Positions 16,745 through 23,712 of a stretch of 38,021 nt of DNA are shown here, piece after piece. Location: the IMG/VR virus record IMGVR_UViG_3300010885_030393, positions 1 to 38,021 of that record, one strand, 5' to 3'. How positions within the stretch are numbered: the stretch's first letter is position 1; the number at the start of each line of letters is the position of its first letter. The DNA comes from a virus. A program made the translations under genes and the position numbers. The notes under the pieces are model-generated. The model was given only the letters and a program-made list of their open reading frames with translations. It was not told where the DNA came from and ran no database searches.

Positions 16745-17227
16745 CTAAGCCGCCTCCCACAAAGAATAACAGACCCTCATACGTTCCCGCGTCTCTCTGC
16801 GGTTTGTGTAAAGCGGCCCTCTTACGCGGTACTCCGCGTCCGTAAAATCGTAACCCACACCGACAAGCAGCATGACCATGCTTGCAACGGGATCAAGCAT
16901 AGCGGCAAACTGACACGCAGACCACACCGCAAGCTCCGAATCAGGGTTCTGGCACGCTGCCTCGACGTCTTCAAAATATTCGTCAGGCACCCGCATTGCA
17001 TAACGAGAAACCCTGCGCTTTGCCCGCGCCTCGTTCCATGCCTGCCGACGGGTCGCCAGCCACACGCATTCACGGTTGACAGACCCGCCGCGCTCAATCA
17101 CGCGCCACAGACGGGCCACCGCCTTTGCGACGGCCTCCTCTTTCTCGTGACGGTCAAGGTCATGCCGCACCGTCCCAAGCGAAGTGCTTTCCGCCCATGC
17201 GTATACCTGCCGCAAATCCTGGTTCAT
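16745..17227 (-). CDS. Sigma-70 family (ECF)-like protein
   Basis: The 160-residue protein has the two-part layout of a minimal (ECF-type) sigma factor. The first part (about 25-80) reads KEEAVAKAVARLWRVIERGG then NRECVWLATRRQAWNEARAK with a basic end, like region 2, which binds core polymerase and the -10 element. The second (about 105-155) has a hydrophobic stretch MVMLLVGVGYDFTDAEYRVR and NRRETRERMR, like the helix-turn-helix of region 4. Region 4 is degenerate and lacks the usual LP-x-x-x-R motif, so it may be a sigma relative used otherwise. In the late operon it could switch host polymerase to late promoters. The fit is by pattern, not a certain assignment. Confidence 0.5.
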   Translation of the reverse strand: MNQDLRQVYAWAESTSLGTVRHDLDRHEKEEAVAKAVARLWRVIERGGSVNRECVWLATRRQAWNEARAKRRVSRYAMRVPDEYFEDVEAACQNPDSELAVWSACQFAAMLDPVASMVMLLVGVGYDFTDAEYRVRGPLYTNRRETRERMRVCYSLWEAA

Positions 17228-17460
17228 TTCTTATGGAACAGATCAAAGACCACGCCAAGGATCGCACCCACGACAGACCCGCCGATACCCCACAACCGTC
17301 CTGCTTGAGCCGCTTTTGCTTGTGCCGCTTGGGAAACGTTGGTTTCTAGCTGGTGGACTTGATGAGACAACGTGACCACATCGGTACGCAACTTGGCAAG
17401 CTCGTCTCCGTGCTTGTCCAACGACTCCTTTAGCCATTCAAACAGTTGTTGGTTGCTCAT
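17224..17460 (-). CDS. Coiled-coil membrane protein (XhlA-like), lysis-associated
   Basis: From the ATG at 17460 the protein is 78 residues: a charged amphipathic coiled coil (about 10-50, LAKLRTDVVTLSHQVHQLET) then one C-terminal membrane helix (LWGIGGSVVGAILGVVFDLF) and a basic tail HKK. This layout resembles the XhlA family of small lysis-associated proteins, which assist holins. The start used is next to the preceding stop; an upstream in-frame start would overlap that gene. ATGA overlap with the sigma-like gene follows. Confidence 0.55.
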   Translation of the reverse strand: MSNQQLFEWLKESLDKHGDELAKLRTDVVTLSHQVHQLETNVSQAAQAKAAQAGRLWGIGGSVVGAILGVVFDLFHKK

Positions 17461-17464
17461 CGTT

Positions 17465-17749
17465 TTACTGCACTTTGACGCCGACGACAAACGGCACCTT
17501 GACGATCAGCCCGTGCGGTAACGCTTGCCTGACAAGCCACAGCACCCAACTTGGCACATGACCCTGTAGGACGGGGATGATGTCCACATGCGCCGAGGTG
17601 TTCACCTTGCGCTCAAACGGCGCACACGCAGCCAGCGCGGTGTAGACCGGGAACGGTAGCCCCTGGTCGCCCATCGGCACATCGGCTTCTTCTAACAAAA
17701 AGACCGGCGCGTCCGGTACAGATTTTATGTATGCGATCAGTTTGCTCAT
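17465..17749 (-). CDS. Hypothetical protein in lysis block
   Basis: This 94-residue protein has hydrophobic stretches (PSWVLWLVRQALPHGLIVKV) towards the C-terminus and two Cys-free acidic patches near the N-terminus (APVFLLEEADVPMGDQG). No family was recognised. It is embedded between two small membrane-protein genes, so a role in host lysis or envelope is possible but unsupported by motif. Confidence 0.45.
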   Translation of the reverse strand: MSKLIAYIKSVPDAPVFLLEEADVPMGDQGLPFPVYTALAACAPFERKVNTSAHVDIIPVLQGHVPSWVLWLVRQALPHGLIVKVPFVVGVKVQ

Positions 17750-17964
17750 TCGGATTCCTCAGGCCTGTAGCCCAACAACGTTTGGTATGCCGACTTTAAA
17801 TCGTCCCGGTCATCGGGGGTTGCAAGCAGGGCATGTTGAATGGTCGCCAGAATGTCTGTCTGGTCTTCCTGCCCTCGGTCGATTTCGATGACACGCCACG
17901 TCAGCCAAGCGATCCACGTTACAAGCGCGACGGCCCCAAGAGTGGCAAGCACAACATTGATCAT
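17746..17964 (-). CDS. Small single-pass membrane protein, possible holin or spanin
   Basis: The 72-residue protein has one strong N-terminal membrane segment (VVLATLGAVALVTWIAWLTW) followed by an acidic, soluble C-terminal tail (ATPDDRDDLKSAYQTLLGY). The N-in/C-out layout resembles inner-membrane spanin subunits or class III-like holins. It follows the GH75-like gene directly with an ATGA overlap, the usual setting for lysis membrane proteins. The exact role is not decided by sequence. Confidence 0.5.
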   Translation of the reverse strand: MINVVLATLGAVALVTWIAWLTWRVIEIDRGQEDQTDILATIQHALLATPDDRDDLKSAYQTLLGYRPEESE

Positions 17965-18524
17965 CCGATCACCTTGCTCAACAACGTCGCACCGAGCAAC
18001 GCCGCGTCATTTGCGTTGCGGGGTTGCAAACCTTTCTGCCCAGGGAAAAACACAATGCGCACGTCACGTCCCAAACTTTCGTCTTTAATCCGACCGTCCT
18101 TGACCGTCTCGTGACCCAACGCTCGGTGCAACGCTATCGAACCCTCCCCGATTTTCTTGCGTGGCCCGTAGTCGGCAAACACTGCATACACCGGCTCGCG
18201 GTCGCCGTCGAGCACTACGCACACACTGCCGAGTGCAATGCCGACTGCTTGCGCAAACCAACCCGGAAACACCACGTAAGGCACACCGACAGAACTGATT
18301 ATTTTGCCGCTTGGGTCAAGGCTGGTCTGAGATTGGTGGTATTTCTCCCAATGCACCACAGTTACGTCGTCCGCGCCGTCGGTGTCCAAATCCAAATCTT
18401 TGACCCGCACCCAACCAAAGCCGTCGCCTACTCGACAACCACCCCATTTGGCAGGCTTAGCCGTCGGTTCGTATGCCGTTGTGTCCTGGGTTCGCAGCCG
18501 TCCTAAAACTTCGTTACTTGTCAT
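17961..18524 (-). CDS. GH75 chitosanase-like protein, candidate endolysin
   Basis: The 187-residue product carries the core pattern of glycoside hydrolase family 75-like domains seen in phages: VPYVVFPGWFAQAVGIALGS (strand and turn), then YAVFADYGPRKKIGEGSIAL with the conserved Asp and the G-E-G-S-I-A-L block, then RIVFFPGQKG near the end. GH75 enzymes hydrolyse chitosan; phage members are probable cell-wall hydrolases. Small membrane proteins follow at once, which makes this the best endolysin candidate in the genome. No signal peptide is seen, so it would need a holin. The ribosome site AAGGAA precedes the ATG at 18524. Confidence 0.6.
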   Translation of the reverse strand: MTSNEVLGRLRTQDTTAYEPTAKPAKWGGCRVGDGFGWVRVKDLDLDTDGADDVTVVHWEKYHQSQTSLDPSGKIISSVGVPYVVFPGWFAQAVGIALGSVCVVLDGDREPVYAVFADYGPRKKIGEGSIALHRALGHETVKDGRIKDESLGRDVRIVFFPGQKGLQPRNANDAALLGATLLSKVIG

Positions 18525-18566
18525 TTGGGTTTTCCTTGCGTTTGGTCGAAATAGTGCGGTGTTTCA

Positions 18567-19073
18567 TTAGTAATGCCGAACCTCCCAAAAGATCGTGTTG
18601 CGCCTTGGGCATGTCCCAACGTCGGTCGCATGGCACGAGAACTCGACCACCGCGCCGTCGTATAGGTCAAGCAAGTCGTTCAGGTCGTCGTAGCTCGAAG
18701 CGTCCATGTAGCATTGAATCAGTGACCGCGCCACCATGCCTTTTGCGTGAAGTTCTTCGTCCTGAAACGCTAACCGCATGGGCTTATCGATTGTCGTGTA
18801 CCGCAAATACAACCCTTTGGTATCCCGCCACACTTCACCTTGCAAAACAGCAGCGGACACCAGTTCGGACAGGTTAAACGGTTCATTGAGGTGCTTGCCG
18901 TAATCGATAGCCTCTTCAATGCCCTGGCACTGTTTAAACGGCCCACCACGGCGCAACGTGCGGACGCAGACACCACCTTTGAACCCGTGGAGCTCGGTGT
19001 TCATGCGTGGCCGGTTGCCGAATGCGCCGCGTTGGAACAGTTCGTACATTTCGGACTTGGACTCAACTATCAT
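18567..19073 (-). CDS. Hypothetical protein, late operon
   Basis: A start at 19073 gives 168 residues (MIVESKSEMYELFQRGAFGN) and forms an ATGA overlap with the preceding phosphoesterase, so it is preferred over a longer form inside that gene. The sequence is mixed alpha/beta with a Cys-containing middle and an acidic stretch (SSYDDLNDLLDLYDGAVVEF). No family was recognised. A TAATG junction at its stop opens a possible 17-codon frame (18516-18569, MKHRTISTKRKENPNDK) ahead of the GH75-like gene, perhaps a coupling peptide. Confidence 0.5.
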   Translation of the reverse strand: MIVESKSEMYELFQRGAFGNRPRMNTELHGFKGGVCVRTLRRGGPFKQCQGIEEAIDYGKHLNEPFNLSELVSAAVLQGEVWRDTKGLYLRYTTIDKPMRLAFQDEELHAKGMVARSLIQCYMDASSYDDLNDLLDLYDGAVVEFSCHATDVGTCPRRNTIFWEVRHY

Positions 19074-19882
19074 GTTTGCGCCGGCGCCCATGTGCAACCC
19101 GTAACCAAATCCCTGTTTTGATGCGCCCACGAGTGGATAAGTGTTTCCGCGCTCCAGTTCTTTGTGGCCCTAACCTCTCGGCCCTCGCCCCTGCACGACA
19201 CTTCCCCAATGACGCACCCTCGACCCCACAACGCCTTGGACTGCCTGTCCATGTAATACATGCGATCCCAGTCGGCACCTGTGCCGGTGTTCGCGTACCA
19301 GTACGGCAGGATCACTTTTCGCTCTCGGCACTGAGTAACGGGTTCTGGTCTGTGGGTATGACTACGAATGTCAAGCCCGTAGGGGACTCCGTATAGGTAA
19401 CACTCGTCTTTGGCGGAAGCGTCAGTGACTGGGCATCCATGTCCAAAACTAATCTGCCCGAGGTAGTACCGCTCGCCGTGACGGTAGCGGTCTTTAATGA
19501 TCCACCCTGCCAGCGAACTTTGTACCGCTTCGTTGCTTTGCCAATGCGAGACGCGACGTAAATCGGACGGGATTCGGTCTGCGTGGATTCCGAAAGCGTT
19601 GTCATCGTGGTTCCCTGATATCCAAACTTTTGTGGCGTTTGGTGCCGCAAAGTTTATGGCCGTCGCTTGTTCTGCAACCGCTCGATGTTCGTCAAACAAA
19701 TCCCAATCGTGCCGAGGGTCCTTAGCGTGTCTCGTGCCCGCTAACCCCTCGTACCAGTCTCCGCAGTTCACCACATAGTCTGGCTTGAACCACTCGATTT
19801 TGCGGATCAACCATTCCCAGTACCCGGCGTGTGTCAGTGGAGCGTGAGAACAACCGAACGCCAGGAACCGGAAGCTGGGCAT
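19070..19882 (-). CDS. Calcineurin-like metallophosphoesterase
   Basis: The 270-residue protein shows the ordered motifs of calcineurin-type phosphoesterases: FGCSHAP (motif I, residues 8-14), NCGDWYEG (II, about 39-46), ISGNHDD (III, about 88-94), FGHGC and later SHTHRP (the GH-x and HTH metal-binding histidines). They bind two metals and hydrolyse phosphomono- or diesters. Motif I is unusual: the normal metal ligand Asp of G-D-x-H is Cys here, so activity or metal choice may differ. It overlaps the downstream gene by ATGA. In phages such enzymes act on nucleic acids or nucleotides; the substrate here is unknown. Confidence 0.75.
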   Translation of the reverse strand: MPSFRFLAFGCSHAPLTHAGYWEWLIRKIEWFKPDYVVNCGDWYEGLAGTRHAKDPRHDWDLFDEHRAVAEQATAINFAAPNATKVWISGNHDDNAFGIHADRIPSDLRRVSHWQSNEAVQSSLAGWIIKDRYRHGERYYLGQISFGHGCPVTDASAKDECYLYGVPYGLDIRSHTHRPEPVTQCRERKVILPYWYANTGTGADWDRMYYMDRQSKALWGRGCVIGEVSCRGEGREVRATKNWSAETLIHSWAHQNRDLVTGCTWAPAQT

Positions 19883-20080
19883 TTATCCAAGTTGGACGTT
19901 AAGCCCGAGCCCGCCGACAATGCCCATAAGCACCGAGGCGGCAAAATGCCATGTTTTGAACGGCGGTAACGGCTCGCCCTTTTCCTCGGCCTCGGCACGC
20001 GCCATCAGAAACCCGTACAGGTCACGGGCCACGGCCACCACAACCGGCACGGCAAACTTTAAAATCTGATCGTTTGACAT
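19883..20080 (-). CDS. Small membrane protein, holin candidate
   Basis: The ATG at 20080 with ribosome site AGGGGA is used, giving 65 residues. A hydrophobic N-terminal segment (ILKFAVPVVVAVARDLYGFL) and a C-terminal membrane helix (HFAASVLMGIVGGLGLNVQL) flank a charged loop (RAEAEEKGEPLPPFK), giving a two-segment hairpin like class II holins. It ends next to the phosphoesterase start, one gene into the late operon rather than beside the lysin, so holin is only a candidate role. Confidence 0.5.
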   Translation of the reverse strand: MSNDQILKFAVPVVVAVARDLYGFLMARAEAEEKGEPLPPFKTWHFAASVLMGIVGGLGLNVQLG

Positions 20081-20241
20081 CGTTCCCCTAAAATAAAACA
20101 GCCCCCCATCCATGGAAGGCTTTTTTCCTGCAAGTTACCAGCCACGCAGGTTTTGTGTTTTGGGCAGCAACCCTCTACACGGTTTCCGTTATACAGCCAG
20201 CGGACAGCTTTTTCCCTACCTGTAGCCACACAGGATGACAC
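20059..20241 (-). CDS. Small Cys/His protein, putative zinc site
   Basis: A GTG-initiated frame of 60 residues begins the late unit: SSCVATGREKAVRWLYNGNR, then EGCCPKHKTCVAGN. The C-x(n)-G...CC-x-K-H arrangement is like small phage zinc-ribbon proteins, and the frame ends within the next gene's start region (22-bp overlap) where AGGGGA serves the next gene. The GTG start has only a weak ribosome site, and no family was recognised, so this may be a chance frame. Confidence 0.4.
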   Translation of the reverse strand: MSSCVATGREKAVRWLYNGNRVEGCCPKHKTCVAGNLQEKSLPWMGGCFILGERCQTIRF

Positions 20242-20418
20242 CTAACACCAGAGACAATATGTCCCCAGTGATCTGGCACATTTTTCAGACGGCCTGAGCA
20301 CACCCCGAGGTTTCGACCTGCAAACATCACGATCAAAACGGGACTATTGGCCCATCATAAAAACAGCGTTCTATTTTTGTGTGCAATAATAACTCCATCC
20401 CCACGGGGAGAAAGCAAA
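20242..20418. promoter_or_regulatory. Divergent control region between late and short rightward unit
   Basis: No gene fits in these 177 bases. They separate leftward and rightward genes, so two back-to-back promoters are expected. The stretch is AT-richer near 20355-20395 (a -10-like AATAAT at 20385-20390) but no confident -35 box was seen on either strand. The rightward gene has a good ribosome site, GGGGAGAAAG, before the ATG at 20419. No strong hairpin was found. Confidence 0.4.
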
Positions 20419-20919
20419 ATGAACTTACAGCACAAGAAGGCCCTGACCGCGCAGCAACGGCAGTTGCTGGCGGCACTTGAAACCCACGACCTGCCGCTGA
20501 TTTGCTCTCGCAGGGTGCGGGTGCGGAACGCTTACGGCTGGACGTACTGGAGCGAGCCGCTTCGCCCCAAGATCGAACAGTTGCACGCCCCCGACGACTG
20601 GAACTTGATCAAGGGCCCGGATTTCGTGCCTGCCACTCGAACAGTTCGGTCTTTGTTGCGCAGGGGGCTGGTTGGCCTGTACCGAGTCGGTGGAACGCTT
20701 AGTCTGCGGTCTAGAGCCCGCACGGACATTACGAACGCTGCTGAAACGTTGCGTTTCAGCAATGATGTCGGCAACACCGAGTATTGGCTCAGGCGGGACT
20801 CCTGGATGGTTGGCGTACCGGCAGCGATCAGCCGGTATTTCGCAGCCAAAACCGAGCACCAGTGGCTTCTAGCTATCACAAAGCTTGAGGCAGAAAGGGC
20901 TGCTAAGCGAAAAAACTGA
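20419..20919 (+). CDS. Winged-helix-like hypothetical protein
   Basis: The ATG at 20419 has a clear ribosome site (GGGGAGAAAGCAAA), giving 166 residues. The N-terminus (AQQRQLLAALETHDLPLICS) followed by RTVRSLLRRGLVGLYRVGGT looks like a small winged-helix fold, common in phage regulators. The C-terminus is charged and Lys/Arg-rich, ending KLEAERAAKRKN. Opposite in direction to the flanking units, it may control gene switching; that is inference. Confidence 0.5.
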   Translation: MNLQHKKALTAQQRQLLAALETHDLPLICSRRVRVRNAYGWTYWSEPLRPKIEQLHAPDDWNLIKGPDFVPATRTVRSLLRRGLVGLYRVGGTLSLRSRARTDITNAAETLRFSNDVGNTEYWLRRDSWMVGVPAAISRYFAAKTEHQWLLAITKLEAERAAKRKN

Positions 20920-20956
20920 CACCCCCATTAAACAAATTGACGACGAGGTAAACAAA

Positions 20957-21466
20957 ATGTATTACGAAGGAGACTGCTACCATGTGTGTGCGATGCCACT
21001 CACGATTGACGACCTTGACCAAGCCAATTATTTTGGCACCGACTCTGACCGCGACGCCATCTACAACTACTGGAAAACGCAGATGACCGCCAAGGGCTAC
21101 GACATGACCGACCTTCCTACCGACAGTGACCAATTTGACGCTGATGCGGAGGCGGCGTTGCAGTTCGCTGTTGACACGGTTGGCCCGCATACCGTGCGAG
21201 TCATGGCCGATCCAATTGAGGCAGTCGTCAACAGTGCCCTGCAATCTGCCGGGCTTGACTGGGTTCCCGCCGAGGTTCTCACTGACGACCTGCACAGTTA
21301 CAGTCGCGCCGTGCCGCTTTGGCGCATCGTGCTGGACATGACCGTAAAGCGGATTCAATCGCAACCGCGTCCACAGGCCCCAGCGAATGCCGATCCTTAT
21401 CAGCATATGGCAGATTTTGTACACCAAAACTTTGAGATGGCATCGCGGAAATACCGCGAATTTTAA
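20957..21466 (+). CDS. Hypothetical acidic protein
   Basis: The ATG at 20957 is preceded by GAGGTAAAC, so it is taken over the in-frame start at 20885 inside the previous gene. The 169-residue product is acidic in its middle (LPTDSDQFDADAEAALQFAV) and helical, with no motif I recognise. It is the second gene of the short rightward unit, 37 bases after the first. Confidence 0.5.
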   Translation: MYYEGDCYHVCAMPLTIDDLDQANYFGTDSDRDAIYNYWKTQMTAKGYDMTDLPTDSDQFDADAEAALQFAVDTVGPHTVRVMADPIEAVVNSALQSAGLDWVPAEVLTDDLHSYSRAVPLWRIVLDMTVKRIQSQPRPQAPANADPYQHMADFVHQNFEMASRKYREF

Positions 21467-21514
21467 GTCATTGGCAAAAGCAAATGACCGCCCAAGGCTA
21501 CGCTGTTGACAGCA

Positions 21515-21688
21515 ATGGAGCAAACACCCCTGATTGAAAAACGCAAACGCGGGCGTCCTCCGGGTTCGTCTGCGCCGCCGACATTCCGTGTCGTACTGAA
21601 ACTGAGCGCGGAATCGTTAGCGATACTTCGAGACATTCCGTTGCGGCAACGGTCGCAACACGTAGACCGACTGATCCGGGGCCAATAA
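21515..21688 (+). CDS. Small AT-hook-like DNA-binding protein
   Basis: The 57-residue product begins MEQTPLIEKRKRGRPPGSSA: the RGRPPGS core is an AT-hook, which binds the minor groove of AT-rich DNA. The rest (FRVVLKLSAESLAILRDIPL) could be a ribbon-helix-helix core: one strand then two short helices. Its stop lies within the terminator loop that follows. A regulator or nucleoid-type protein is the likeliest role. Confidence 0.6.
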   Translation: MEQTPLIEKRKRGRPPGSSAPPTFRVVLKLSAESLAILRDIPLRQRSQHVDRLIRGQ

Positions 21689-21705
21689 CCCCGGATTTTT
21701 TATTT
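21674..21705 (+). terminator. Intrinsic terminator
   Basis: A perfect 8-bp stem, ATCCGGGG with CCCCGGAT (21674-21681 and 21689-21696), with a 7-base loop is followed by T6-A-T3. It ends the short rightward unit; the gene's stop codon sits in the loop. The minus side of the stem has no T-run, so it probably does not stop the opposing leftward gene, which ends at 21710. Confidence 0.85.
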
Positions 21706-21709
21706 AAGC

Positions 21710-22102
21710 CTACGAGGTCTTGACCAACGCTTGGTTTGCGTTGCGGTACGCAAGCTCTGGGTCGTTCAAATACTTTTCCAGCTTGACCGTGAACAGGTTG
21801 ACAAAGGGGTTCACAGGACTGTCAAGCCGGTTGGCCCTGGCAACAGCGAACACTTCTTCTTTACCCCTCGTAGCGTTGTACGACTGCCATATCTCAAGGC
21901 AGTCCCAGAGAGCCGCACGGCACAGCATCGAGCACTTTTCCAGGTAAAGCAGGTTGGAGTCGCGGACAGCCCGACGGTCGTCCGAACCCATTCCCCCCCC
22001 TTTCAGTCCCGCAGAAGGAATTTTCCATTCCCCCGATGTGTACCGCCTCCATCCCTCGACCGCTAGAGGCACTGTCAATGTCTTGTCTGAACTTTTACTC
22101 AT
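21710..22102 (-). CDS. Hypothetical protein, end of leftward early unit
   Basis: This 130-residue protein has a basic N-terminus, then an Asp/Arg-rich stretch (GSDDRRAVRDSNLLYLEKCS), and is largely helical at the C-terminus (FTVKLEKYLNDPELAYRNAN). The family was not recognised. It is separated from the helicase gene by a 149-base region holding iteron-like repeats, so it may have its own promoter there. It is the last gene before the convergent terminator. Confidence 0.5.
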   Translation of the reverse strand: MSKSSDKTLTVPLAVEGWRRYTSGEWKIPSAGLKGGGMGSDDRRAVRDSNLLYLEKCSMLCRAALWDCLEIWQSYNATRGKEEVFAVARANRLDSPVNPFVNLFTVKLEKYLNDPELAYRNANQALVKTS

Positions 22103-22251
22103 CCTCTTTCCTAAATCAATCTGATTTTGATCCTGTCGTAAGACAGGTCAAAGTTATAGGTTCCCCTACCCCACTTCCCAGTAGGTAGTTGACACGAGTT
22201 GACAGTTGACAGTGTTGACAGTAGTTAGACTAGTGTCAACAGAAGTGTCAC
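22103..22251. promoter_or_regulatory. Intergenic region with hairpin and GTTGACA repeats; candidate origin or operator
   Basis: The region has a strong inverted repeat (core CCTGTC-GTAA-GACAGG at 22132-22147, arms extended by TTTGA/TCAAA at 22126-22152), then four GTTGACA copies (22188, 22198, 22205, 22214) and one inverted TGTCAAC (22234-22240). Two direct copies of AAGTGTCACC follow (22243 and 22254), spanning the helicase stop. Such iterated short repeats beside a replicative helicase are typical of replication origins or regulator binding sites. TTGACA also equals a -35 box, so stacked promoters are an alternative. Confidence 0.6.
22188..22240. repeat. Iteron-like GTTGACA cluster
   Basis: Four direct copies of GTTGACA begin at 22188, 22198, 22205 and 22214 (starts 10, 7 and 9 bases apart), with the reverse form TGTCAAC at 22234-22240. 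The uneven, short spacing is closer to an initiator-binding array than to tandem promoters. Confidence 0.7.
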
Positions 22252-23709
22252 CTAAGTGTCACCGGTATTGTATTCAAACGGGTCACGGGCAGACCAGCAT
22301 TTCTGGCTGCCGACGTACGACTCGGAGAGGCCAAGGAAGTCCCTGGCCCGATAAACCTGTTTGCGGTCAAAACCGGCGTCCCTGCAGTCTCGCAGAAACG
22401 AGGCGATAGTCATAGGGCCGCCCTTGAGACGCTTGAGCACCCACTCGTCACACTCCGCCTGCTTGTCGCCGCGCTTTCGGCCCACTTGCGTAGGTGCCGA
22501 ACCGTTAAACGGATCTTCGGTGATGCTGTCCACGCGCTGTATCTCGAGCCCCTCGCGCCGGAACCAGAACGTCTCGCCCCTCTCGACCAGCAGCGAGCCC
22601 TTTTCGTCGGTGATTCCGACCACTCCACGGTGGCTGTGCCTGTCAGGGTGGAAACGGGCGACAAGCTGCCCTCGGTGCCTGTTCCTGAACGCCTGGGAGC
22701 CCATGCCAAGCTCTGACGCCGCCTTATCTTTTGCCCCCTTCGTCGTGTGACGCAAATGAAGGCCGACGACGCCTAGATCGGCGTACATTTTCATTAAGGG
22801 ATTAAGGAACTCGGTCGCGACCAGAGAGTTCTTCATCACCTGTTCAGGGTTGAGGTGGGAAGGGACAAAGTACAAAAGAGCGTCGATGACGACAAACCCA
22901 ATGTCATGACGTTTTAACTCCTGCCGTAGACGCCCGATCCCATGCGAACTTAGGTCTAAATCCTCACCTGCAAACCGGAGATATCCCGGCCTGCCGCCGT
23001 TTGCTCGAAACACGGTTTCCAACTCGTCGTTCCCGTCCTCGCCTTTGTGAAGGTACAGTGTCCTGACCGGCTCCCCGCTGTACTCGCCAAACAGGCTCCT
23101 TCCGTTGCTGAGCCAAGCCGCAAGGGCGATTGCAAAGCCGGTCTTTCCTGTGCCGCCGTCTGCGTCTAGCAACACGGCTTTTCCTTTGGGCAGGTACGGG
23201 TAAACAAGGTAGTCGATCTCCACGGGTTTAAACGATTCGGGAAGGGTGTGAGAAACCTGTTGCCCGACGCTTGCCGCTAGTTGGTCTAGCACCTTCGATA
23301 CACTGCCGGCGATGCCTTGCGCTTCGCACGGATCGCCCTTTAGGTCTATAAGCCTCTGCGCATGGTACACCAGGGCTCGACGTGCCCAGTTCTCGTTGAC
23401 GATGCGGACGTAGGACGGCATGTGGTGTGTGGACTCGGTGCGTTCCACGCATTGCACGATGTAGTCCATACCACCGACGTCCTTTACCTTGTCGCCTAAA
23501 ACGTTTTTGACGGTCGCAAGCGATATTTCCGGCTCCGTGTTGTAGCTGTCCTCGATCGCCTGCCATATTGCCTTGTGGGCAGGCGCGTAAAGCCGTCTCG
23601 AGTCAATGCCTGACGCGATAGCCGATTCATATGCCGACGCGCTGAGGATTGCGGCACCGATGAGCGACATTTCCGCTTGCGCGTCACAGATCGCAGACAG
23701 CTTCGTCAT
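22252..23709 (-). CDS. Replicative helicase: DnaB-N domain plus RepA/RecA-fold ATPase
   Basis: The 485-residue protein joins a DnaB-type N-terminal domain (about 5-115, GAAILSASAYESAIASGIDS) to a hexameric RecA-fold ATPase like RepA (AAA_25). Walker A is DADGGTGKT (182-190), Walker B is FVVIDAL (272-278), and LHLRHTTKG (317-325) fits the sensor region with its conserved H. The C-terminus (about 410-475) is helical and looks like a winged-helix DNA-binding end. Helicase loading at the fork is the expected role. It replaces a classic DnaB or DnaC pair and lies next to the iterons, so it may act at the origin. No primase or polymerase gene accompanies it. Confidence 0.8.
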   Translation of the reverse strand: MTKLSAICDAQAEMSLIGAAILSASAYESAIASGIDSRRLYAPAHKAIWQAIEDSYNTEPEISLATVKNVLGDKVKDVGGMDYIVQCVERTESTHHMPSYVRIVNENWARRALVYHAQRLIDLKGDPCEAQGIAGSVSKVLDQLAASVGQQVSHTLPESFKPVEIDYLVYPYLPKGKAVLLDADGGTGKTGFAIALAAWLSNGRSLFGEYSGEPVRTLYLHKGEDGNDELETVFRANGGRPGYLRFAGEDLDLSSHGIGRLRQELKRHDIGFVVIDALLYFVPSHLNPEQVMKNSLVATEFLNPLMKMYADLGVVGLHLRHTTKGAKDKAASELGMGSQAFRNRHRGQLVARFHPDRHSHRGVVGITDEKGSLLVERGETFWFRREGLEIQRVDSITEDPFNGSAPTQVGRKRGDKQAECDEWVLKRLKGGPMTIASFLRDCRDAGFDRKQVYRARDFLGLSESYVGSQKCWSARDPFEYNTGDT

Positions 23710-23712
23710 TTG

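Noticed and set aside
19312-19650. 112-codon Thr/Ser-rich frame inside the phosphoesterase gene
   Set aside because: It is fully inside a well-supported gene, has no family resemblance and no ribosome site; unlike the methyltransferase overlap it shows no recognisable motifs.
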